In this document: positions 26,674 through 36,138 of the stretch, piece by piece
Numbering within the stretch: the first letter of the stretch is position 1
Layout: every line of letters starts with the position of its first letter
Origin: Fretibacterium fastidiosum
GTDB taxonomy: Bacteria; Synergistota; Synergistia; Synergistales; Aminobacteriaceae
NCBI RefSeq assembly: GCF_964642095.1
Contig: NZ_OZ209244.1
Coordinates: forward strand, 2,356,001 to 2,420,000
Direction: 5' to 3'
Length of the DNA stretch: 64,000 nt
Translations under genes and position numbers: made by a program
The notes under the pieces: model-generated
What the model was told of the DNA's origin: nothing
Seen by the model: only the letters and a program-made list of their open reading frames with translations
Database searches by the model: none

Positions 26674-29092
26674 CTACCCCCTCGTAACCTCGATGATGTC
26701 CTTGACCGCGTTCAGCTTTGCGATGACCCCATAAAGGTGTTCCAGGTCGCGGACCCGCAGCTCGATCTTCATCCTCATCAGGCTGTTGCCGATCGTCGAG
26801 GCCTTGATGCCCGATATGCTGCCCCCTCCAAGCCCGATGGACTGCGCTGCGTCCCGGATCAGGTTGGCGCGGTCCACGGCCTCGGCCTTCAGCCGCGCCG
26901 TGTACAGTTTGTCGGAGGAGCGGCCCCAGGAGACCTGCACCACCCGCCCCATCTGGGCGTTCAGGATGTTGGGGCAGTCGATGCGGTGTATCGTGATCCC
27001 GCGGGTCCTCGTGGAGTACCCCACGATGGCGTCCCCTGGTATCGGCGCGCAGCAGTTCGCCAGGACGACGCTCACCCCCCCCCTCCCCCTCCACGATGAT
27101 GTCGGAATCGTGCCGACGGACCGGAGGGTTCTCCTTGACGAGCGTCGAGAGGTCGTCCGCAGGGTGATGCTGCTGCAGGTAAGCCAGGACCAGCTTCTGC
27201 GCCACGGTGCTGGGGCCGGAGGTCCCCGCCCCCACGGCCGCCAACACGTCGTCCTTTCCGGACAGCCCCAGGTCCCGCGCCACCTTGTTCAGTCCGGGGG
27301 CGAAGTCCTCCTGGTTCTCGACGGTGAGGCCGCGCTTGCGCAGCTCCTTCTCCAAGGCCTCCCAGCCCCGCGCGATCTTTTCGTTTCGATCCGTCTTTTC
27401 GGCCTGGCGGAAGTGGTTGCGTATCTTGCTCCTGGTCTTGCTGGAGCGCGCGATCTTCAGCCAGTCTTGGGAGGGCGATCCCTGAGGGGAAGTGATGATC
27501 TTCACGATGTCGCTGTTGTGCAGCTGCGTGCTCAAGGGGACGATGCGGCCGTTGATCATGGCCCCCACGCAGTGGTTGCCCACCTCGGTGTGCACCGCGT
27601 AGGCGAAGTCCAGGGTCGTGGCTCCGTTGGGCAGCACGAGGGGCTTGCCCTGCGGCGTGAAGACGTAGACGTCCGACGTCAGGATGTCGCTCTTGAGGAG
27701 CTCCAGGAACTCCTCCGGGTCCTGTCCATCCCCCTGTTCCGCCTCCAGCGCCTGACGCACCCACATCAGCTTGGCATCCAGGCTGTCCGCGGCAGCGCCC
27801 TTCGACTTGTAGAGCCAGTGAGCGGCGATGCCGTACTCCGCCAGGTGGTTCATCTCGTAGGTCCGTATCTGGACCTCCATGGGGGCCCCGAAGGCCATCA
27901 CCGTGGTGTGCAGGGACTGATACATGTTGCTCTTGGGCGTCGCGATGTAGTCGTCGAACTGGCCGGAGATGGGCGCCCACATGGCGTGGACGATCCCCAG
28001 CACGGCGTAGCACGTGGACACGTCCTCCACCAGGACGCGGATCGCCAGGATGTCGTAAAGCTCGTCAACGGATAGCTTCTTTCGCTGCATCTTCTCGTAG
28101 ATGCTGTAGTAGTGCTTCGCGCGCCCCTTGATCCTGCAGGGGATGCCCTCCTTGCCCAGCCGCGCCTCGAGGGCTTCAATCCCGCGCTTGATGACGCTCT
28201 CCATCTCCGGCAGGCGGCGCTTCACCTTCCTCCGAATCTCCTGATAGATGTCGGGCTGAAGGTATCGGAAGGAGAGGTCCTCGAGCTCCCGCTTGATCTG
28301 GTAGATGCCGAGGCGGTGGGCCAGGGGCGCAAAGATCTCAAGGGTCTCCCTGGCGATGCGCTCCTGCTTGTCCCTGCGCAGCGCCCCCAGGGTCCTCATG
28401 TTGTGAAGCCGATCCGCCAGCTTGATCAGGACGACGCGGATGTCCCGCGCCATGACGATGAACATCTTGCGCAGGTTCTCCGCCTGATAGCCCTCCATGG
28501 ACATGAAGGGCAGCTTGCCCAGCTTGGTGACCCCGTCGACGAGGGTCACCACCTCGTCCCCGAAGCCCTCCCGAAGCTCGTCCTTGGTGACGTCCGTGTC
28601 CTCCAACACGTCGTGGAGCAGGGCTGCCGTCAGGCTGGCCAGGTCCAGCCGCATCCCCGCCAGGATCAGCGCCGCGGAGAGCGTGTGGACGATATAGGGG
28701 TCTCCATTCGTGCGCTTCTGGTCCGCGTGGGCCCTGGCCATGAACACGAAGGCCCTGCCCAGCTGGCGCATCTGCGAGGGCGTCAGGACGGCCATGGCCT
28801 TGGACCAGAGCTCCTGCCAGATCGTCCGCACCGCCTCCGTCAGGCACTGCCTGGGGATCTGGACCAGAAAGGAGTCGCGGAGGGCCGCCATCTCCCGAAG
28901 GTCCTCGTTGCCCGACAGCGCGGGCACGCTGTTTAAGATGGACCGCAGCGCGTCCCGGTCGGCGTGAAGCCCCAAAGGGGAGGGGGCGGAAGATGGGGAG
29001 GCTGCGTCAGCCTTCGCGCCGGGCTCCGCTCCCGCCGCTGTCAGATCGTCATCCTTCACTTCTACCGCCTCCTCTTTCGGGGGTAGGGTCAA
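26674..29092 (-). CDS. RelA/SpoT bifunctional (p)ppGpp synthetase/hydrolase, interrupted by a +1 frameshift in a G9 tract
   Basis: Long RSH enzyme of the stringent response. In order: HD hydrolase (about 130-260, ALLHDVLEDT), synthetase (about 300-430, GQFDDYIATPKSNMYQSLH), TGS (about 455-515, VYVFTPQGKPLVLPNGATTL), helical region, then the zinc-finger region (LANCCAPIPGDAIVG) and ACT domain ending KDIIEVTRG. Up to the helical region the reading frame is continuous. At a run of nine C on the plus strand (27075-27083) the frame shifts: eight bases would read VEGEGGVSVVLANCC, nine do not. The cause could be an assembly error, a slippage site, or true phase variation. TTG 29092 overlaps the recJ stop, but GTG 29059 behind GAGGAGG is a better start. 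N-terminal catalytic domains remain intact either way. Confidence 0.88.
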
Positions 29093-30753
29093 ACCACTAC
29101 AGCATAGTCCAGGATGAACTGGATCTGCTCCTCATTCCTCCAGTAGTCCAGGCGCGGATGATAGACCCACCCCTTGATGCCCGATGTGTCCTGCAGGTCG
29201 GGAGCGGCGTTGAAGGCCAGGAGCTTGACGTTATCCACTCGGACGGCGCTGTGTTTTCCGTCCTTTCCCAAAGGCTCCACCCGATCCTCCCCGCTGCTGG
29301 CGCAGTAGAACAGGGGGCAGGGATTGTCGTTCCCGAAGGGCCCGAGTGCCGTGACCGTTCGCCAGTCGTCCAGGGAAATCCGCGCAGGCGACAGGTTGAT
29401 GGCGGAGACGACCTCATCCTCCACCCCAACGTCGGCCAGGAGCCCCTCCAGCCTCCCCTCCACCTCGTCCCAATTCCGGGCCAGCACGGAAAATCCGGCA
29501 GCGTAGCGATGGCCGCCCCAGGCGTCCAGCAGGTCCGATATCTCGCTCAATATCCCCACTGCGTTGCCGCCTGTGGGGACCCTGAGGGTTCCCCGAACCT
29601 TCTCTCCCACGGGGGCTGCCAGGGCGACGGCGCTGCGGCGCTGAGCGCAGATGCGGCTCGCAACGCCGCTCAACACGCCGACAGGCCAAGACTCGTCGAA
29701 CATCACGTGACGGTCGTCCTCCCCGCTTTCCCGGATGTTCCCCGCGATGCGCTCGGAGATCATCTGGCGCCGTCGGTTCATCTTGATCAGCTCGCCCGCG
29801 CACTCGTAGACCGCGTCGTCGCCGCCCACGCCCAGGAGGGCCCGAACGGAGACGTCGGCGCAGGAGATGCGTCCTGGCGCGTTGAGGCAGGGGATCACGC
29901 GCATGGAGAGCTGCTCCTCCGTGATCTGCCGGGCGTTGAGCCTAAGGCGGCTGAAGAGCGCGCCCAGACCCCGCCGCGGGTTCGTCCGCATCAGCCGCAT
30001 CCCCCGGCGGACAAAGGAACGGTTCAGGCTGTTGAGCGGCATGCAGTCGGAGATCGTCGCAAGGGCCACCAGGTCCAGCGCGTACTTGAGCCAGTCCCGC
30101 GGCAGGATGCCCTCCTTCCACGCCCAGCACCAGAGCACCGCCGTGGCGCAGAGCTTCCTGGCCTTCCCCCCACCGTCCGCGCAGGGGTTGACGATGGCCT
30201 GAAACGCCGGCGCCTCAGCGACGGCGTGGTGATCGAAGACGAAGACGTCCAGCCCGCGCCGCTCCAGGTCCTCCAGCATCTCCGAGTCGTTGGTGCCGCA
30301 GTCTACCACGACGAGGGTGTTGCAGCCGCCGCGGACGACCTGCTCCAGCACCTCTGCGTTGAGCCCATACCCCTGGACGTCGCGCCTCGGGATGAAGTAT
30401 CGGACCTGGACGGCCTTGTGGCGAAAGATCTCCATCGCCAGGACCGTCGAGGAGATGCCGTCCGTATCGTAATCTCCGTAGATCAGCACGTTCCCAAGGG
30501 AGCTTTTGGCGTTCCACTTGTCCCGCGCGACGGCGCTGGCGGCACCGAGGTCCAGAGAATCCAGAAGCCTCTCAAACTTCGGATTCATCCAGTCCTGAGC
30601 GTCGGCGATGTCCATGACCCCTCCCTGCTGCATCATCTGAAGGACCATCGCCGTCAGCTCCGAGCAGGGGACGCAGCGCGCCAGGCTGCGGGTGCTCTCG
30701 CCCATCTCAAAGAGTTTCAAGTTGGAATCCATACAGGTCGACAACAAAGGCAT
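29089..30753 (-). CDS. recJ: Single-stranded-DNA exonuclease RecJ (DHH family)
   Basis: A 554-residue DHH-superfamily 5'-3' exonuclease acting in RecF-pathway recombination and mismatch repair. Motifs are YGDYDTDGISSTVLAM (DxD metal site), VVVDCGTND, VFVFDHHAVAE (DHH) and the DHHA1 domain from about residue 350 with GGHRYAAGFSV. It is somewhat divergent and shorter than Firmicute RecJ. Two nearby starts are possible (ATG 30753, ATG 30732); the first follows GAGGGG closely. Its stop overlaps the relA TTG start. Confidence 0.88.
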   Translation of the reverse strand: MPLLSTCMDSNLKLFEMGESTRSLARCVPCSELTAMVLQMMQQGGVMDIADAQDWMNPKFERLLDSLDLGAASAVARDKWNAKSSLGNVLIYGDYDTDGISSTVLAMEIFRHKAVQVRYFIPRRDVQGYGLNAEVLEQVVRGGCNTLVVVDCGTNDSEMLEDLERRGLDVFVFDHHAVAEAPAFQAIVNPCADGGGKARKLCATAVLWCWAWKEGILPRDWLKYALDLVALATISDCMPLNSLNRSFVRRGMRLMRTNPRRGLGALFSRLRLNARQITEEQLSMRVIPCLNAPGRISCADVSVRALLGVGGDDAVYECAGELIKMNRRRQMISERIAGNIRESGEDDRHVMFDESWPVGVLSGVASRICAQRRSAVALAAPVGEKVRGTLRVPTGGNAVGILSEISDLLDAWGGHRYAAGFSVLARNWDEVEGRLEGLLADVGVEDEVVSAINLSPARISLDDWRTVTALGPFGNDNPCPLFYCASSGEDRVEPLGKDGKHSAVRVDNVKLLAFNAAPDLQDTSGIKGWVYHPRLDYWRNEEQIQFILDYAVVV

Positions 30754-30817
30754 ATCCCCTCAAGCTCCAGGGGCGATCGTGCCACGACTCGCCGGGCCTC
30801 CCCCGAAGACTGCAATT

Positions 30818-31306
30818 TTATTTCGCCGGACGCTCCACCGCCGCGAAGGGGGACGGGCGCCCCCGCCCGCGGCGCTCCAGAAAGTAGGCCTGAAGCAGGC
30901 GAACGCACTCGTCCTCCAGAACGCCCCCCCGGACCTCAGAGCGGTGATTCAGGCGCGTGTCTCGAAGGATGTCGTACAGGGAGCCTCCCGCGCCTGCCCT
31001 GGGGTCCCGCGCGCCAAAGACGACGCGGCTCACCCGCGCGTTCACGCAGGCCCCCGCGCACATCGGACAGGGCTCAAGCGTCACGTAGAGGGTGCAGCCG
31101 CTCAGGTTCCAGCCGCCCCTCTCCGCCGCGGCCATGCGGATGGCCTGAACCTCCGCATGAGCGGTGGGGTCGGCCACCTTGGCGTTTCCGCCCCAGCCCA
31201 ACGCCCTGCCGCCATCCACCACGACGGCTCCCACCGGGACCTCCCCGCGAAGCAGGGCGCTACGCGCCTGCTCCAGGGCGCAGCGCATAAAAAAAAGGTC
31301 GTCCAC
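30818..31306 (-). CDS. tadA: tRNA-specific adenosine deaminase TadA
   Basis: A 162-residue zinc deaminase converting A34 to inosine in tRNA(Arg). Zinc site H50-A-E52 and PCPMC (C80, C83). The GTG at 31306 (MDDLFFMRCAL) matches the family N-terminus better than the internal ATG six codons later. A T8 run lies between the two. Upstream GGGGCGAA is a plausible ribosome site. Confidence 0.93.
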   Translation of the reverse strand: MDDLFFMRCALEQARSALLRGEVPVGAVVVDGGRALGWGGNAKVADPTAHAEVQAIRMAAAERGGWNLSGCTLYVTLEPCPMCAGACVNARVSRVVFGARDPRAGAGGSLYDILRDTRLNHRSEVRGGVLEDECVRLLQAYFLERRGRGRPSPFAAVERPAK

Positions 31307-31339
31307 TTCGCCCCGTAGCGATCTGATCTTGTGGAGCCC

Positions 31340-31789
31340 CTAGAGGCGAACCTTCAGGACCAGCTTGCGGATCAGCCCGGCCTGCTTGAAGTAGACGTTG
31401 GGCTTGTGCGCGTCCTCCGGCATGAAGAGGATGAAGTGTCCGGGAGGCGCCTGAAGGTAGACGCCCTCGCCGCTGTAGAGGGCCACGTCCCGCTCGCTGG
31501 AATAGGGCTCAACCTCCTGAAGGCTGGAGGTCAAGGCGTAGCCAAACCACTCCTCGCCGCTCAGCGTGACGTGGACGTCCAGATAGCGCCGATGGGCCTC
31601 AAAGAGCGCATCGGCCAGGGGCCTGGTCCTGTTCTCCTGGACGTCTAAGAAGACGTCGTCGCCGTCAATGGCGTGACGCCCCAGGGGCAGGGCGGAAAGG
31701 TCGTGCTCGGCAAGGTAGGTCAACCCCGCCCTGACTCTGGACCCAAGCCCGCCGTAACGGGAAGGGTATTGTATCGTTCCTAAAATCAT
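31340..31789 (-). CDS. YhcH/YjgK/YiaL (DUF386) family cupin-like protein
   Basis: A 149-residue beta-barrel protein of the YhcH/YjgK/YiaL family. Motifs are the LDVHVTLSGEEWFGYA strand, VYLQAPPGHFILFMPEDAHKPNV and the C-terminal RKLVLKVRL, with the conserved His residues. Relatives accompany sialic-acid or sugar catabolic genes and may act as sugar mutarotases or isomerases, but no sugar genes are adjacent here. A promoter lies about 155 bp upstream, giving a long untranslated leader. GGGGAGATTGAGCG precedes ATG 31789. Confidence 0.85.
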   Translation of the reverse strand: MILGTIQYPSRYGGLGSRVRAGLTYLAEHDLSALPLGRHAIDGDDVFLDVQENRTRPLADALFEAHRRYLDVHVTLSGEEWFGYALTSSLQEVEPYSSERDVALYSGEGVYLQAPPGHFILFMPEDAHKPNVYFKQAGLIRKLVLKVRL

Positions 31790-31944
31790 CGCTCAATCTC
31801 CCCAATCAAGTCCGGATGCGTCCGCAAACGTCTTCATTCAAGCTCCGCAGCCGTGGAGCGGGCCGCTTGAAGGCGCCTTTGGACCTCTTCTTCAGGATGC
31901 AGCACCCCTGCAAAGCGAAGGGCCAAACGGCGTCCAATTGGTCT

Positions 31945-31973
31945 ATTATACGCCTTGACACCCACATCCCCAA
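31945..31973 (-). promoter_or_regulatory. Sigma-70-type promoter for the YhcH-family gene
   Basis: On the minus strand TTGGGG (31968-31973) and TATAAT (31945-31950) are 17 bp apart. The predicted leader of about 150 nt contains no clear riboswitch. A 14-codon ORF ending just before the YhcH start is probably fortuitous. Confidence 0.6.
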
Positions 31974-32015
31974 CAGGCGCGGAGGCGATGGACAAAAGAA
32001 CCTTCTGCAAAGCGC

Positions 32016-32789
32016 TCACCCTGCCGCGCGGGCCCGCCTGACCTCGGCATCCCGCTCCGACACGATGAGCGCCCGGCCGAAGTTGCAGAGGGCGGTCAGG
32101 GGGCAGGCGCCGCACTGAGGGGCCCTGGCGCGGCAGATCGCCCTGCCGTGCTCGATCATGTTCACGTGTCCGCCGAGGTAGCGCGAGGGCGGGGTTTCCC
32201 TTTCCATCAGGAGGGAGATATCCTCCGCCGGTGCCCGCTCCGCCGCGAAGCCGACCCGCCGCGCGATGCGCCCCACATGGGTGTCAACGGGGAAGGCGGG
32301 AAGCCCCATGTCGAAGAGGAGGACGCAGGCCGCCGTCTTGGCCCCCACTCCCGGCAGCGCGACGAGGTAGCGCCGCGCCTCGTCACGCCCGCGCTTCGCC
32401 AGAGGGGCGATGGAGTATTCGCCGAAGTCCCGCTTGACGATGTCCAGGATCTCGAGGATATGCCGGGCCTTCGTCGGCGCCAGTCCCGCGGGGCGCACCG
32501 CGTCCTCCAGCCGGGTCAACCCGCCGCGGACGACCTCATCCCAGGAGGCAAAGCGCTCCTTCAGGCGGGCAAAGGCGGCGTCGCGGTTGCGGTCGTTCGT
32601 GTTCTGCGACAGCACCGTCAGGACGAGGCCCTCCAGCGGCTCCCCGTGCCCCAGCTGCGGCGGGTTCGCCTCGTTGTGCCACAGGGCCTCCAGGTGATCC
32701 AGGACCGAGAGGATCCAGCGGGACAGCATCCGCTCCGGCGCCAGGGGTTCGCCCTGGGGCCCGGAGGGCGCCGCGCTGAGCCGGCTCAT
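32016..32789 (-). CDS. nth: Endonuclease III-type DNA glycosylase/AP lyase
   Basis: A 257-residue HhH-GPD base-excision repair enzyme for oxidised pyrimidines. It has the helix-hairpin-helix LPGVGAKTAACVLL with catalytic Lys and the following PVDTHVGRIARR with catalytic Asp. A C-terminal 4Fe-4S cluster motif CRARAPQCGACPLTALC fits C-x6-C-x2-C-x5-C with one extra residue near its start. The ATG at 32789 overlaps the Lon-like gene stop (ATGA). Sequence upstream of it in the same frame belongs to that other gene. Confidence 0.9.
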   Translation of the reverse strand: MSRLSAAPSGPQGEPLAPERMLSRWILSVLDHLEALWHNEANPPQLGHGEPLEGLVLTVLSQNTNDRNRDAAFARLKERFASWDEVVRGGLTRLEDAVRPAGLAPTKARHILEILDIVKRDFGEYSIAPLAKRGRDEARRYLVALPGVGAKTAACVLLFDMGLPAFPVDTHVGRIARRVGFAAERAPAEDISLLMERETPPSRYLGGHVNMIEHGRAICRARAPQCGACPLTALCNFGRALIVSERDAEVRRARAAG

Positions 32790-35272
32790 CGCCCGCGCCC
32801 CCTCCCGGGAGCGCGCGCTTCGTCGTCCTGCTCCCTCGCACGCCGCCCTTCGCCGCCCGAATGCCTCTTCTGCAGCTTGGCGCTGTCCTTCAGCATCCGT
32901 TCGAGGCGCGCCCTGACGAGGCCGTGGACGGACCCCTTCGTGTAGGACCCGTCCTTGTGCTCCCGCCCGGCCTTCGTTCCGGTCAGAAGCTCGATGCCCT
33001 CGTCGATCGTGTCCACGGCCCAGATGGAGAAGCGCCCCTCTCGGACCGCCTGAATGACCTCCGCGTCCAGCATGAGGTTCCGCACGTTCGCCCGCGGGAT
33101 CATCACGCCCTGGTCCCCCGTCAGCCCCGTGAGCCGGCACAGGCTGAAGAAGCCCTCGATCTTCTCGTTCACCCCGCCGATGGCCTGAACGTTTCCGAAC
33201 TGGTCCACGGACCCGGTGACGGCGATCCCCTGCCGGAGTGGAAGCCCCGACAGGGCGGAGAGCAGGCAGTAGAGCTCGGTGGAGGAGGCGCTGTCCCCTT
33301 CGATCCCGCCGTAATTCTGCTCGAAGGTGATGCGCGCCGAGAGCGTCAGCGGCATGTGCCGGGCGTACTTTCGCCCCAGGTAGCTGGAAAGGATCATCAG
33401 TCCCTTGTTGTGAATGGGCCCCGTCATGCGCACCTCGCGCTCGATGTTCACAATGCCCTCCTGCCCCACGAAGACGTTCGCCGTGATGCGCGAGGGGTGC
33501 CCGAAGCGGTAGTCCGTCAGGTCGATCACCGACAAGCCGTTGATCTGCCCCACGACCTCCCCCGTCGTGTCCACGCGGATGGTCCCGTCCACAAAGGCCC
33601 GCGTCAGCCTCTCCTGATAGAGGGCGGAGCGGTATCGCTTGTGCTCGATGGCCTTCCGAACGTGCTCCCGCTCGACGCGCTTCCCCTCTCCAGACTGGAG
33701 GACCGCCCAGGCGTTGGCCTCCGCCAGGAGCTCCCGGAGCCTCCCCATCTCGGTGGAGAGCCGCTCCTGGTCCTCCGCCTCGCGGCTGGACCACTCCACG
33801 ATCTCCGAGAGGGCGTCCGCACCGAAGGGCCGCAGCTTCTCCCGCCTGGCGATGCCCGCCACACAGCGGGCCAGCTGACGTTCCGAGGCGGCGTTGCGCG
33901 GCATGTCCACGTCGAAGCTCGCCTTGACCTTGAAGAGCTTCTGAAACTCCGGGTCGTAGTACTGCAGCATCTCGCAGATGTAGGGGGACCCGATCATGAT
34001 CACCTTGAGGTGCATCGGGATCGGGCTGGGGCGCAGGGAGGACACGGGGACGGCCCCGTACTGTTCACCCAGGTTCTCGATGGAGGCCGTGCCGGTGCGC
34101 AGCAGGCGCTTTACGGCCTCCCAGGACATGAAGTTCATCAGGACCTTCTCCGCGTCCAGCACCAGGAAGCCGCCGTTGGCCCTGTGAAACGCGCCGGCGG
34201 CGACGCGGCGGAAGTCCGTGTACAGGTATCCCTGCCGACTCTCGTACTCCACCTTGCCCGCCAGGTTGCAGTACGTCGGGTTCGTCTCCCAGATCACGGG
34301 CGCCCCCTTCTTCGGCGCGTTGTTGACGAAGAGGTTGGCCTGATAGCGGGTGAAGTCCACCTCCGCGGACTCGTCCCTCATCGAGGTGACGAAGGCGCCG
34401 AAGTTCTCCACGACGTCCTCCGTCATGCGGGCGAACCACTGGGACAGGGGGCCGTTCTCCTTGTAGGCCTCGCAGATGTCCGCCAGGCAGGGGGCGATCG
34501 CGGCCCGACAGATCTCCGACTCAAGCCGGCTGATTCGGTCCTTGAGGTCCTTCTCCATGTCCCGGATCCGGCGCAGGCCCAGAAGCGTCCGCTGAGAGAC
34601 CTCCTCGGAAAGCTCCTGATAACGCTTCTGCTCCCTGCTGTCCAGCGCCTCGAACTCCTCCTGCTTGATCTCTCGGACGACCTTCTTGCCCTCCTCGTCC
34701 TTTCCCTCCACCAGGGGGATGTTGACGAAGCCCTGCGGCGTCCGCTTCAGCAGAAAATGGTGCTTTGCCGCAGCCGCCTTCAGGCCGTCCATGATGGCCC
34801 CCGCCTTCTCCTGGAACTCCTTGACGTACTGCGCCTTGGCGTCCTCGTACTGGCTCTGTTCAAACGCCTTGCTGATCGTCACCTTGAGGTCGTTCACGAG
34901 GGCGTCCAGCGCGGAGACCAGCTTCTTTCCTCCCCCGGCGGGGACGGAGATCGCCAGGGGCTCGCCCGGCTCGTCAAAGTTGTAGAGGTAGAGCCAGTCG
35001 TCCGGGGCCGGAAGGGCAGCGGCCCTCTTCCTCAGGCTGTCCAGGGCATAGCTGGTGCGCCCACTGCCGGGCCGCCCCAGCACGAAGACGTTGTAGCCCC
35101 TTCCCGGGACGGAGAGCCCGAACTCCATGGACTCGATGGCGCGCTCCTGGCCGATGAGCCCCGCCGTTCCCGCGCCGGGCGCGGAGATGTCATCCGTATC
35201 CTCCAGCTTCCAGCTGTCCGTCCTCTTGACCTTCCTGAGCTTCTCAGGCAGCAGCTTCCATTTGTCCCTCAA
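32786..35272 (-). CDS. LonB-type AAA+ ATP-dependent protease
   Basis: An 828-residue LonB-like protease lacking the LonA N-terminal substrate domain. AAA module: Walker A-like LGRPGSGRTSYA (note Arg in place of the usual Lys), a long coiled-coil insertion (about 170-290), and Walker B-like GGFLVLDAEKV. The C-terminal S16 peptidase has catalytic Ser in EGDSASSTEL and Lys in GGVNEKIEGF. The family (AAA_32 plus Lon_C) is widespread in anaerobes. The Walker A substitution is common in this family, so ATPase activity cannot be judged from it. TTG start behind AAGGCGGGG. Confidence 0.87.
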   Translation of the reverse strand: MRDKWKLLPEKLRKVKRTDSWKLEDTDDISAPGAGTAGLIGQERAIESMEFGLSVPGRGYNVFVLGRPGSGRTSYALDSLRKRAAALPAPDDWLYLYNFDEPGEPLAISVPAGGGKKLVSALDALVNDLKVTISKAFEQSQYEDAKAQYVKEFQEKAGAIMDGLKAAAAKHHFLLKRTPQGFVNIPLVEGKDEEGKKVVREIKQEEFEALDSREQKRYQELSEEVSQRTLLGLRRIRDMEKDLKDRISRLESEICRAAIAPCLADICEAYKENGPLSQWFARMTEDVVENFGAFVTSMRDESAEVDFTRYQANLFVNNAPKKGAPVIWETNPTYCNLAGKVEYESRQGYLYTDFRRVAAGAFHRANGGFLVLDAEKVLMNFMSWEAVKRLLRTGTASIENLGEQYGAVPVSSLRPSPIPMHLKVIMIGSPYICEMLQYYDPEFQKLFKVKASFDVDMPRNAASERQLARCVAGIARREKLRPFGADALSEIVEWSSREAEDQERLSTEMGRLRELLAEANAWAVLQSGEGKRVEREHVRKAIEHKRYRSALYQERLTRAFVDGTIRVDTTGEVVGQINGLSVIDLTDYRFGHPSRITANVFVGQEGIVNIEREVRMTGPIHNKGLMILSSYLGRKYARHMPLTLSARITFEQNYGGIEGDSASSTELYCLLSALSGLPLRQGIAVTGSVDQFGNVQAIGGVNEKIEGFFSLCRLTGLTGDQGVMIPRANVRNLMLDAEVIQAVREGRFSIWAVDTIDEGIELLTGTKAGREHKDGSYTKGSVHGLVRARLERMLKDSAKLQKRHSGGEGRRAREQDDEARAPGRGRGR

Positions 35273-35676
35273 GTCGTCCCCGCCTTATACTGTCAAGTCG
35301 TAAAGCCCGCGCCCCATGGCCGCAGCGCCCCCGGCAAAAAACGGGAATCGAGGGAAGCGCACACGCCCCGGTTCATCAGGCAATTTATTTATTGTACCAA
35401 AGATTCGGGCCGCAGCTTCCGCCTCCCCCGACCTCCGCGAAAACGCCGTCGACCACCATACCGCCCGTCCTGCCCTTTTCACAGGGGCATCCTACCCAAA
35501 TCGTGTGCCAGCGGACCTAGCCGGCGCACCTGATATAATTGGGGCGAAAAAGGGTCCGCGATACCACAATCACAAATTTCAGGGAAGCGCTGTTGGACAA
35601 TCCTCGATTGCTTTCCACAACTTTTTAAAAACAACCAGCGCTTCCCTGAAAATCACAGATGTTCGGAGGTCGTGTC
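35273..35676. other. Divergent intergenic region with one palindromic repeat
   Basis: About 400 bp between the divergent LonB and membrane-protein genes. It holds the 75-bp repeat at 35577-35651, a TATAAT at about 35534 pointing right without a recognisable -35, and otherwise no ORF with a ribosome site. Confidence 0.5.
35577..35651. repeat. 75-bp element with perfect 16-bp inverted ends
   Basis: TTTCAGGGAAGCGCTG (35577-35592) is the exact reverse complement of CAGCGCTTCCCTGAAA (35636-35651). Read on the minus strand, the centre AAAAAGTTGTGGAAAGCAAT matches the centre of the 2993 element. It sits 26 bp before the membrane-protein start, so a stable hairpin would form in that leader mRNA. Confidence 0.75.
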
Positions 35677-36138
35677 TTGTTTCAAAACATCGTGAACCAA
35701 ATCCTGTACTGGCTGTGGCCCTCCCGCATTCTGAAGCACTTCAGCAGCTTTCTCGACCGATGGCAGAGGGCGGACGCGCGGGAGAAGGGCATCCTCCTCC
35801 TGGTGTTCTCCCCCCTGGCCGTCTGCCTCGGCGGGCTGCTCTTCAGCGTCTTCTCCTTCGTCCTGTTCGTCCTCCCCTCCTTCATCCTCAGGGTGCTGGG
35901 TTGGGGGCTCCTGGCAGGGCTCTGCGACGCGGGGGGCAGCTTCCTCTACGAGCGGGCGACGGGGAAGGGCCCCCACGCCCGCGCGACCTCCGACCCAGGC
36001 GCCTTCCGCGACGCGCCCTACACCGACGTGTCCTTCACGGAAAACCCCGGCACAGAGGGGGCGGACGAGCAGGGTCGCAGAGAGGATATCCAACAACGAT
36101 GGTTCGAGCGCGTTCGGAGGATGCGTTGGAAAAGATGA
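35677..36138 (+). CDS. Membrane protein of unknown function coupled to nikR
   Basis: About 153 residues, no family recognised. Two hydrophobic segments (roughly 40-62 and 66-85) are followed by a hydrophilic, charged tail of about 70 residues rich in Arg/Asp/Glu. TTG 35677 is preferred because GGAGG lies seven bases before it; an in-frame ATG at 35659 has no site. The stop overlaps the NikR start (ATGA), so the two products are made together. Whether it relates to nickel is inference from that overlap. Confidence 0.6.
   Translation: MFQNIVNQILYWLWPSRILKHFSSFLDRWQRADAREKGILLLVFSPLAVCLGGLLFSVFSFVLFVLPSFILRVLGWGLLAGLCDAGGSFLYERATGKGPHARATSDPGAFRDAPYTDVSFTENPGTEGADEQGRREDIQQRWFERVRRMRWKR

Noticed and set aside
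26219..29092. A single 957-residue RelA-Dtd fusion protein
   Set aside because: The fusion arises because the G9 frameshift puts relA into the dtd frame. The joining segment is low-complexity out-of-frame sequence, and both proteins have normal ends in their own frames.
31279..31290. T8 run at the tadA start as a phase-variation site
   Set aside because: The frame is intact, and translation could also begin at the ATG just after the run, so slippage would matter little. No second example supports it.
31790..31845. 14-codon ORF in the leader of the YhcH-family gene as a leader peptide
   Set aside because: No ribosome site, no repeated codons, and no attenuator hairpin follows it.
32016..33794. 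Extended 592-residue form of the endonuclease III gene
   Set aside because: The first 335 residues are an alternative-frame reading of the lonB-type gene. The real start at 32789 overlaps that gene's stop as ATGA.
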